A stretch of DNA of 64,000 nt from Exiguobacterium sp. J17977. Lineage in GTDB: Bacteria > Bacillota > Bacilli > Exiguobacteriales > Exiguobacteriaceae. Below are positions 57,443 through 64,000 of the stretch, in pieces. The notes beneath the pieces are model-generated. The model was not told where the DNA came from, did no database searches, and worked only from the letters and a program-made list of their open reading frames with translations. The first letter of the stretch is position 1. Each line of letters opens with the position of its first letter. The translations under genes were made by a program, and so were the position numbers. The stretch is taken from positions 1-64,000 of the forward strand of contig NZ_JAEQBB010000004.1 of assembly GCF_018616375.1 (NCBI RefSeq), in the 5' to 3' direction.

Positions 57443-59206
57443 TTATGACATCAGACGTTGACCTGATTGCAGTTCATACATCTTTTTATAGAGCCCGTCT
57501 TGTTTCAACAACGATTGATGATTGCCCCGTTCGACGATTTCCCCGCGATGGAGCACAAGAATCAAATCAGCATCTTGAATCGTCGACAACCGGTGGGCGA
57601 TGGCGATTGTCGTCCGACCGCGCCGCATCCGGTCGAGGGCGAGCTGGACGCGCTCCTCGGTCTCGGTATCAATCGAACTCGTCGCCTCATCCAAAATCAA
57701 GATTTTCGGATCGCGGGCGACCGTCCGGGCGAATGCGAGCAATTGCCGTTCTCCGCTCGAGAACGTCGCTCCCCGTTCCCCGACCGTGTGACCGTAGCCG
57801 GCTTCAAGTTTCTCGACGAACGTGTGGGCTTGGACGAACTCGGCCGCTTCTCGGACTTTGTCCGAGTCGATTGTCGGGTTGAACAGTTTCAAGTTGTCCT
57901 CAATCGTCCCCGTGAACAAGAACGGGTCTTGGAGCACGAGCCCGACTTTGGCCCGGAGTTCCGCTTCCTCGAACTGCTCAATCGGATGGCCATCGATGGT
58001 GATTTGTCCTGATTGATACGGATAGAACCGGGTCAACAAGTTGATGATTGAGCTCTTCCCGCTCCCGGTATGACCGACAAGTGCGACCGTCTCGCCCGGC
58101 TTGGCGACGAACGAAATGTGTTTCAACACGTCGACTTCGCCGTCGTAGCTGAACGTGACGTTTTCGAACCGCACTTCCCCAGAGCCAATTTCAGCCGTTC
58201 CCTCCAGGCTCTTCCCTGGGGCCGGCTCATCGGTGTCCAAGATTTTGAAGACGCGGTCCGCCGAGACGACCGCCTGTTGGAACTCGCTTAAACGTTGCAT
58301 GATATCGAGCACCGGACGGAAAATACGCTCGATATAGCTGATGAACGCGTAGACGACGCCGACCTGTACTTGTTCGGTCGTCGACAAGACACCGTAATAA
58401 CCGAGTAACCCGATGATGGAGAAAGCGAGCAACAATTCGATAATCGGCCGCAAGAGCATACTGTCGAGCTTCAAGTTCCGATAGCGCGCCTGTTGATGTG
58501 CCTCGTTCGTCTCTTCGAATTGGCGGACAAGCCGCTCTTCTTGACGGAACTGTTGAACGATTCCCATCCCGTTTATCGATTCATTCAATTGTCCGTTCAA
58601 TTGCGACAACAAGTCACGCACTTGGGCGAAGTACTTCGTCGAGTAGCGACGGTACACCCAGATGATGAGCCAGAACAATGGCACGAGCACGAGCCCCATC
58701 GTCGCAAGCGTAGGTTCGAGGATGTAGAGGAAAATATACGTCCCAAGCAGCTGGACGGCCGACTGGACGAACGTACTCATCACCCCGACGTACAGCTCCT
58801 TGACCGCCTCGGTGTCGTTCGTGATGCGCGAGACGAGCACACCCGCCGGCGTCCGGTCGAAATAGGCGAGCCGCATGCCCATGACATGTCGGAAAATATC
58901 CATCCGAATGTTTTGAACGATTTTCAAGGCAATCTTTTGGAATGAAATCGACTGCAGATAGTCGAAGATGATTGCCGACACATGCAACACCAAATAAACG
59001 ACGAGCAGTGTGACGACCCAGTTCGTCGGATAGACGCCTGGCGTCACGAACTCATCAATGAAGACTTTGATCAAAAATGGTCCGGCGAGCTTCGCGCCGG
59101 TGGCAAGCAACAAGAACACGAAGGCGAGACCGAGTGGACGCGCGTAACGATTCGTATACGCCAATAGACGTTTGATGACCGGCCATTCCTGAACGTCATG
59201 CTTCAT
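57443..59206 (-). CDS. ABC exporter half-transporter, subunit 2 (YheH/LmrD-like)
   Basis: 587 residues. Six membrane segments (about 20-310), then the ATPase domain with Walker A LVGHTGSGKSS, a variant signature TFSSGERQLLAFAR, Walker B ILILDEATSSID and H-loop IAHRLST. The signature has F-S-S-G-E rather than L-S-G-G-Q, as in heterodimeric exporters with asymmetrical sites. The ATG at 59206 follows GGGGGTGGCCACC and overlaps the partner's stop by 11 bases, so the two are translationally coupled. Confidence 0.9.
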   Translation of the reverse strand: MKHDVQEWPVIKRLLAYTNRYARPLGLAFVFLLLATGAKLAGPFLIKVFIDEFVTPGVYPTNWVVTLLVVYLVLHVSAIIFDYLQSISFQKIALKIVQNIRMDIFRHVMGMRLAYFDRTPAGVLVSRITNDTEAVKELYVGVMSTFVQSAVQLLGTYIFLYILEPTLATMGLVLVPLFWLIIWVYRRYSTKYFAQVRDLLSQLNGQLNESINGMGIVQQFRQEERLVRQFEETNEAHQQARYRNLKLDSMLLRPIIELLLAFSIIGLLGYYGVLSTTEQVQVGVVYAFISYIERIFRPVLDIMQRLSEFQQAVVSADRVFKILDTDEPAPGKSLEGTAEIGSGEVRFENVTFSYDGEVDVLKHISFVAKPGETVALVGHTGSGKSSIINLLTRFYPYQSGQITIDGHPIEQFEEAELRAKVGLVLQDPFLFTGTIEDNLKLFNPTIDSDKVREAAEFVQAHTFVEKLEAGYGHTVGERGATFSSGERQLLAFARTVARDPKILILDEATSSIDTETEERVQLALDRMRRGRTTIAIAHRLSTIQDADLILVLHRGEIVERGNHQSLLKQDGLYKKMYELQSGQRLMS

Positions 59207-60959
59207 GGTGGCCACCCCCTTCTACGATTGCTTCGAGCTGTTGACGATCATACGTGTCTTTGTACCATCCCGGTTCGCGAATCAAATCCTGATGCCGGCC
59301 CCGTTGGATGATGCGACCGTCTTCGAGGACGAGAATCTCGTCGGCATGCTCGACCGCGGACAGTCGATGCGCGACAATCAACCGAGATTGATCGGGATTC
59401 CCGGCCCGGAAATGCTCGATGATCGCTTCTTCCGTCTTCGCATCGACGGCGGAGAGAGCATCGTCTAGAATCAACACATCCGCCTCAATCATGAGGGCAC
59501 GTGCAATCGAAATCCGTTGTTTTTGACCGCCCGATAGCGTCACGCCTCGTTCGCCGACGAGCGTGGCGTATCCTTCCGGTAACCGCATGATGTCTTCATG
59601 CACTTCAGCGATTTTGGCCGCTTCCATAATCTCGTCGAGTTTTGCTTCCGGTTTGCCGAACGCGATATTGTTCGCAATCGAGTCGCTGAACAAGAAGTGG
59701 TCCTGTGGCACGACGGCGACCTTGTCGAGCAGAAGTGACTTTTTCACTTGGCGGATGTTGATACCCCCGATTTTGATGGTGCCGTCATGGACGTCATATT
59801 CCCGCGTCAACAATCGAACGATCGTCGTTTTTCCGGAACCGGTCCGCCCGACGATACCGAGCGTACGACCGCGTTCAATCCGGAACGTGACGTCCTGCAA
59901 GACAGGCGTCTCATCATAACGGAACGCACGGATGTCCGCCTCAATCTCCGAATGCGCGAGTTTCGTCGCCGCCATCGGGTCATCTTGAATCTCAGGCTTG
60001 ACGGCGAGCATCCGCTCGATCCGGTCATACGAGGCACGTCCGCGTTCGACGATATTGAACAGCCAGCCGAACGCGAGCATCGGCCAAGTGAGCAAACTGA
60101 GATACGCCGTGAAACTGACGATTTGACCAATCGTCAGCTCGCCTTGTTCAATCAAATAGGCCCCATAGCCGATTGACAGGATATACGAGAGGCCGACGAT
60201 TCCAAAGATGGTCGGGTCGTACAAGGCATCGATTTTGGCGACGCGGACGTTCTTCGCCATGACCTCGTCCGATAACTTCTCAAACGAGTCGACGTCGCGG
60301 CCGACTTCTCCGGTCGATTTTAAAACGCGGACGCCGCTGACACTCTCTTGGACTTTGTCATTCAGTTCGGAGAATGCCGCCTGGGCGACCCCGAACCGGT
60401 TATGTAATAGTTTGCCGTATCGCGTCGTCAACGCGACCATGATTGGTAGTGGCAACAGTGCCACGACCGTCAACTTCCAACTGATCGTCGTCACCATCGT
60501 GATGATGACGAACGTCCCCATCGTAATGCTGTCGACGAGTGTCAAAATCCCCGCACCCGCCGTCGTCGAGACGGCTTGGACATCGTTCGTCGCATGGGCC
60601 ATCAAATCCCCGACCCGCGACTTCTTGTAAAAGCGTTGATCTAAATCGGTGAAGTGTCGATAGAGTTGACTCCGCAACATCCGACCGAGCCGAATCGAAG
60701 CACCGAAGATGAAGTACCGCCAAAAGAAGCGGGCCACGTAGTTCCCGATTCCGACGGCCGCGAGCCCGCCGAGCAACATCCACAATAAATCTGTTTCGAG
60801 CGATTCTCGGTTAATCTCATCGACGATTCGGCCGATGATGCGTGGCGGCACGAGCTCGAGCGCCGCGACGAACATGAGTAGGACGATCCCGAGCGCATAC
60901 GTCCGCCATTCGAGCTTGAAGAACCAAGCCAATTGTTTAAATACACGAATCTGAAACAC
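59196..60959 (-). CDS. ABC exporter half-transporter, subunit 1 (YheI/LmrC-like)
   Basis: 587 residues with six membrane segments and ATPase motifs: Walker A IVGRTGSGKTT, signature VTLSGGQKQRI, Walker B VLILDDALSAVD and H-loop IVAHRLS. The aspartate in place of the catalytic glutamate in LILDDAL is typical of the degenerate site of these heterodimers. Together with the following gene it forms a multidrug exporter like BmrCD or LmrCD. The start is GTG at 60959 with GGGGG very close to it, so the true start may lie a little further in. Confidence 0.88.
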   Translation of the reverse strand: MFQIRVFKQLAWFFKLEWRTYALGIVLLMFVAALELVPPRIIGRIVDEINRESLETDLLWMLLGGLAAVGIGNYVARFFWRYFIFGASIRLGRMLRSQLYRHFTDLDQRFYKKSRVGDLMAHATNDVQAVSTTAGAGILTLVDSITMGTFVIITMVTTISWKLTVVALLPLPIMVALTTRYGKLLHNRFGVAQAAFSELNDKVQESVSGVRVLKSTGEVGRDVDSFEKLSDEVMAKNVRVAKIDALYDPTIFGIVGLSYILSIGYGAYLIEQGELTIGQIVSFTAYLSLLTWPMLAFGWLFNIVERGRASYDRIERMLAVKPEIQDDPMAATKLAHSEIEADIRAFRYDETPVLQDVTFRIERGRTLGIVGRTGSGKTTIVRLLTREYDVHDGTIKIGGINIRQVKKSLLLDKVAVVPQDHFLFSDSIANNIAFGKPEAKLDEIMEAAKIAEVHEDIMRLPEGYATLVGERGVTLSGGQKQRISIARALMIEADVLILDDALSAVDAKTEEAIIEHFRAGNPDQSRLIVAHRLSAVEHADEILVLEDGRIIQRGRHQDLIREPGWYKDTYDRQQLEAIVEGGGHHEA

Positions 60960-61036
60960 CCCCTATGTTGTCTTGAATTCAGACTATTCTTTTAGATTAG
61001 CGAAAGTTTGTTCGATTGTCTAACAAAAAATGGATG

Positions 61037-61065
61037 CAAAAAGCACTTTGCGGGCGCAAAGTGCT
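61037..61065 (-). terminator. Terminator of yneF
   Basis: Minus strand AAGCACTTTGC and GCAAAGTGCTT around GCCC, followed by TTTG. Confidence 0.88.
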
Positions 61066-61079
61066 TCGGTCAATCAGTT

Positions 61080-61310
61080 TTATTTCTTTTCGTTTTTCAT
61101 TTGAACGTTCATGGCGCGCATCACTTGGTTGACTTTCTTCTGTGACGGCTTTTGACCCATTTGCATCATCAATGTACGAATCATATCTTCGTTGATCGGC
61201 GGGTTCTGTTCGAGGTAGTTCATCATGTATTTACGAGCGATAAAGAAACCGATCGCAATACCCCCGATTAGTGCTGCCACGATCAGAAGAATCCAGAATA
61301 ATGTACTCAA
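61080..61310 (-). CDS. yneF: UPF0154 small membrane protein YneF
   Basis: 76 residues. One N-terminal membrane segment (about 3-24), then [46 protein letters not shown], the UPF0154 signature. The start is TTG with a strong GAGGAGG 7 bases ahead. The order tkt-yneF matches B. subtilis. Function unknown. Confidence 0.92.
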   Translation of the reverse strand: MSTLFWILLIVAALIGGIAIGFFIARKYMMNYLEQNPPINEDMIRTLMMQMGQKPSQKKVNQVMRAMNVQMKNEKK

Positions 61311-61383
61311 GGCTTAACCTCCTCTACCATATGAAACATCGTTTTTTACTATACACTATATTACGCTAATTCGCTAGTCGTCT

Positions 61384-61421
61384 GTAAAAAAAGTGGTGAC
61401 CCAAAACGATGGGCCACCACT
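61384..61421 (-). terminator. Terminator of tkt
   Basis: Minus strand AGTGGTG and CACCACT arms, extended by CCCA/TGGG, followed by seven T. Confidence 0.88.
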
Positions 61422-61433
61422 GATAGCAAGCGA

Positions 61434-63416
61434 TTAAAGTGACTTGACAGCCGCGACGACGTTATCGACCGACATGCCATATTCTTTCATGAGGAGATCT
61501 CCAGGGGCAGAAGCACCGAACTTGTCGATTCCGAGTACTTTACCGCCGAATCCGACGTATTTGTACCAGCCGAGTGTCGCGCCCGCTTCAAGCGACACAC
61601 GCTTCGTGATTGACGAAGGAAGGACCGACTCTTTGTATGCTGCCGACTGGGCTTCGAACAATTCCCATGAAGGCATCGAGACGACAGCCGCGTTCACGCC
61701 ATCAGCCGCGAGTGCTTCGCGAGCTTCGACGAGGACGTGGACTTCAGAACCTGTACCGAGAAGGAGGACATCCGCCTCGCTCGAGTTACCGGCGACGACG
61801 TAGCCACCTTTGGCCGCGTCTTCAATCGACGTGCCTTCGAGTTCTGGCAACGCTTGACGCGTCAAGACGAGAAGCGATGGTGACGATTTCGTCGTGATCG
61901 CTTGCTTCCAAGCCGCAATCGTCTCTTTTCCGTCAGCTGGACGGAGTACAGACAAGTTTGGCATCGCACGGAAGCTCATCAAGTGCTCGACCGGTTCGTG
62001 TGTCGGGCCGTCTTCGCCGACCGCGATCGAATCGTGCGTCAAGACGAACGTCGATGGGATTCCCATGAGGGCCGCGAGTCGTACCGCTGGACGCAAGTAG
62101 TCTGAGAAGACGAAGAAAGTCGCACCGTAAGGAAGGACTCCACCGTGGAGTGCCATACCGTTGACGGCAGCTGCCATTGCGAATTCACGGACACCGAACC
62201 AGATGTTGCGGCCTGCTGGATCTTCATCGAAGTCCGCAGCACCTTTAATCATCGTGTTGTTCGATCCGGCGAGGTCAGCCGAGCCACCGAAGAGTGTCGG
62301 CACTGCTTTGGCGATCGCGTTCAATACTTCACCGCTCGTTTGACGTGTTGCTTTCTTCGAACCGATTTCGAACGTCGGCAACTCGCTGTCCCAACCTTCT
62401 GGGAGCTCGTTGTTCACTGCACGCTCGAATTGGGCACCGAGTTCAGGGTGTGACGACTTATAAGCCGCGACGAGTTCGTTCCAGTCCGCTTCCGCTTTAG
62501 CGCCTGGCTCAACGACTTTCTCGTTGAACAAGTCGTACACTTCGGTCGGTACGTAGAAGTTCTCGCCTTCCCACTTGTAGAACTGCTTCGTGAGCTCGAT
62601 TTCAGCTTCGCCGAGCGGCGCGCCGTGTGAGGCCGATTTCCCTGACTTGTTCGGTGAACCGAAACCGATGACCGTCTTCACTTCGATGAGGGTCGGTTTC
62701 GACGTTTCCGCCTTCGCTTCGTCGATTGCTTTCGCGATTGTATCGATGTCCGTGCCATCTTCAACGCGAATCACTTGCCAGCCGTAAGCGTTGAAACGAT
62801 CTTCGACGCTTTCTGAGAACGACTTGTGAAGGTCGCCATCGAGTGAGATGTCGTTTGAATCATAAAGGACGACAAGCTTTCCGAGTTTCAAGTGACCAGC
62901 GAGTGAGGCAGCTTCTGCCGACACGCCTTCCATCAAGTCACCGTCTCCACAAATCCCGTATGTGAAGTGGTCAACCACTTTAAACTCATCACGGTTGTAT
63001 GTCGCTTCCAAATGCTTCTCAGCCATCGCCATACCGACTGCCATGGCAATCCCTTGGCCAAGTGGTCCAGTCGTCGCGTCGACACCAGCCGTGTGACGGT
63101 ACTCTGGGTGTCCAGGCGTCTTCGAATCCATTTGACGGAACGATTTGAGATCGTCGAGTGAAAGGTCGTAACCAGATAAGTGAAGAAGCGAGTACAAGAG
63201 CATCGAACCGTGTCCCGCTGAAAGAACGAACCGATCGCGGTTGAACCAGTTCGGGTTTTTCGGGTTGTGACGCATCTTATCCGTCCAAAGTGTGAACGCC
63301 ATCGGAGCCGCACCCATCGGCATCCCCGGGTGACCAGAGTTCGCTTTTTGGACCGCATCAATCGAGAGCGTCCGAATCGAGTTAATCGCTAATAATTCTT
63401 TAGTAGTTGTTTCCAC
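61434..63416 (-). CDS. tkt: Transketolase
   Basis: 660 residues. The TPP-binding blocks are present: [26 protein letters not shown]-type [23 protein letters not shown], and in the pyrimidine domain [13 protein letters not shown]. It moves two-carbon units in the pentose phosphate pathway. I take GTG at 63416 as start because AGAGAGG lies 9 bases ahead; the ATG at 63425 immediately abuts that site. A clear promoter lies upstream. Confidence 0.95.
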   Translation of the reverse strand: METTTKELLAINSIRTLSIDAVQKANSGHPGMPMGAAPMAFTLWTDKMRHNPKNPNWFNRDRFVLSAGHGSMLLYSLLHLSGYDLSLDDLKSFRQMDSKTPGHPEYRHTAGVDATTGPLGQGIAMAVGMAMAEKHLEATYNRDEFKVVDHFTYGICGDGDLMEGVSAEAASLAGHLKLGKLVVLYDSNDISLDGDLHKSFSESVEDRFNAYGWQVIRVEDGTDIDTIAKAIDEAKAETSKPTLIEVKTVIGFGSPNKSGKSASHGAPLGEAEIELTKQFYKWEGENFYVPTEVYDLFNEKVVEPGAKAEADWNELVAAYKSSHPELGAQFERAVNNELPEGWDSELPTFEIGSKKATRQTSGEVLNAIAKAVPTLFGGSADLAGSNNTMIKGAADFDEDPAGRNIWFGVREFAMAAAVNGMALHGGVLPYGATFFVFSDYLRPAVRLAALMGIPSTFVLTHDSIAVGEDGPTHEPVEHLMSFRAMPNLSVLRPADGKETIAAWKQAITTKSSPSLLVLTRQALPELEGTSIEDAAKGGYVVAGNSSEADVLLLGTGSEVHVLVEAREALAADGVNAAVVSMPSWELFEAQSAAYKESVLPSSITKRVSLEAGATLGWYKYVGFGGKVLGIDKFGASAPGDLLMKEYGMSVDNVVAAVKSL

Positions 63417-63458
63417 TAATTTCATCCTCTCTGTTGTTACAAAGTTTCTACCCGTCAT

Positions 63459-63487
63459 ATTTTAGCACACTCATTCGTGTGTCACAA
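63459..63487 (-). promoter_or_regulatory. Promoter of tkt
   Basis: Minus strand TTGTGA, 17 bases, TAAAAT. Confidence 0.8.
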
Positions 63488-63586
63488 CTAATTAATTAGT
63501 ATAACACATTGAATGGAATCGTTTACTTCCTTTCGTTCAAAATCAGTCCAATAAGTCCCCCTGATCCCCGTTCGCGTATAACAAAC

Positions 63587-63617
63587 ATGCACACCCTATA
63601 TGAAATAGGATGTGCAT
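63587..63617 (-). terminator. Stem-loop after ynzC, probable terminator
   Basis: Minus strand TGCACATCCTAT and ATAGGGTGTGCA around TTCAT, followed by TGTTTGTT. The T run is broken, so it may be weak. Confidence 0.6.
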
Positions 63618-63623
63618 TCGTGG

Positions 63624-63857
63624 TCACTCAGAGCGATGTCGTTTCTGCTCGTCTTTCAATTTTTCAGGCGTTACGTCGTTCCCGTCCGGATCGACGACCT
63701 TCATTCCCATCATCTGTGATTTGAATGATTGGCGGAACGCTTGCAAATATTGTTGACGCAGCGCTTGCTGCTCGTCCATCTCTTGTGGTGACAGTCCATC
63801 TGTCTTGGCTTTGTTGGCGAGAAAATTGATTCGCTCCAACTGTTCAGGTGCTAGCAT
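63624..63857 (-). CDS. ynzC: DUF896/UPF0291 protein YnzC
   Basis: 77 residues: RINFLANKAKTDGLSPQEMDEQQALRQQYLQAFRQSFKSQMMGMKVVDPDGNDVTPEKLK carries the family signature of a two-helix bundle. B. subtilis ynzC lies in the SOS-linked lexA-yneA-yneB-ynzC block. AGAGGGGGCGAGC precedes the ATG. Function is unknown. Confidence 0.92.
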   Translation of the reverse strand: MLAPEQLERINFLANKAKTDGLSPQEMDEQQALRQQYLQAFRQSFKSQMMGMKVVDPDGNDVTPEKLKDEQKRHRSE

Positions 63858-63917
63858 CAGGCTCGCCCCCTCTCTACTGAATTTGTTCTTCTACTGTACA
63901 AAATCAGCGAGCAGGAA

Positions 63918-64000
63918 TCAAGTTTCTGGTACTGACACGTGCTCCAAATAGCGGCGGTTCACAGTCGCTTTTGACACCTCGTAGCCAAAACCACGGAGCG
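63918..64000 (-). CDS. C-terminal end of a probable YneB-like recombinase (partial)
   Basis: A minus-strand frame enters from the right edge and ends in TGA at 63918-63920, coding about 27 residues (LRGFGYEVSKATVNRRYLEH, then VSVPET). The GYEVSKATVNR piece looks like the last helix-turn-helix of resolvases. The position, just upstream of ynzC, is where B. subtilis has yneB. The call rests on synteny and this short match. Confidence 0.5.
   Translation of the reverse strand, partial: LRGFGYEVSKATVNRRYLEHVSVPET

Noticed and set aside
1-64000. CRISPR arrays, insertion sequences, prophage, rRNA
   Set aside because: I saw no regularly spaced repeats, transposase or phage genes, or rRNA motifs in the window.

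Overview
The window looks like chromosomal DNA of a low-GC-phylum (Firmicutes, Bacillales) bacterium. The best guess is an Exiguobacterium-type organism. The grounds are Bacillus-type gene families and operators (ykoFEDC, yciC with a Zur box, ynzC-tkt-yneF, ccdA/ccdC, citB with a CcpC box, YdaT- and YneF-like small proteins), strong AGGAGG ribosome sites, frequent GTG/TTG starts, moderate to high GC for the group, and no sporulation operons despite lone SpoVK-like and Spo0E-like genes. I see no IS element, prophage, rRNA or CRISPR array; there is one tRNA (Ala, GGC).

Left part (1-15 kb) is rich in RNA and metal control. A TPP riboswitch drives a thiamine/HMP ECF transporter operon (ykoFEDC). 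A Zur box sits on the yciC-type zinc GTPase gene. A SAM-I riboswitch with terminator precedes msrA. A yybP-ykoY (Mn2+) riboswitch with terminator precedes a CaCA-family cation exchanger. Between them lie rlmN, an amidase, an SMP-30 lactonase, glcU, tRNA-Ala, a 15-cysteine copper-storage-like protein, a DEDDh exonuclease, a GT2-GtrA fusion and an HD alarmone-hydrolase-like protein.

Middle part (15-43 kb): SDR, an orphan glpP, GNAT, a CPA2 antiporter, DedA, tag, putP (cre site), a CapA lipoprotein, argGH (two ARG boxes), bioY (BirA-type boxes), a TauE permease, then a lower-GC cluster of three unrecognised proteins (27.2-28.9 kb). These are followed by an alpha/beta hydrolase, sbcDC with a coupled AAC(3)-like acetyltransferase, an ABC exporter coupled to a beta-hydroxyacid dehydrogenase, a DeoR regulator with cutC, a lower-GC leucine-rich-repeat protein, plsY, a VanY-like lipoprotein and a hotdog thioesterase.

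Right part (43-64 kb): a tandem AAA+ SpoVK/CbbX-like ATPase, an anchored protein, a BCCT transporter, a DUF3939-like protein, aconitase (CcpC box at about -66), prfC, a DUF2621-like protein, a DUF485/actP acetate-uptake pair (cre site), ccdC-ccdA, a Spo0E-like phosphatase, a heterodimeric ABC exporter, yneF, tkt, ynzC and the end of a probable yneB. The last stretch keeps the order of the B. subtilis lexA-yne-ccd-citB region, with insertions. No wholly new multi-gene system is evident. The strongest leads are the Mn-riboswitch-controlled CaCA exchanger, the 27-29 kb orphan cluster, the SpoVK-like and Spo0E-like genes in an apparent non-sporulator, and SAM control of msrA.
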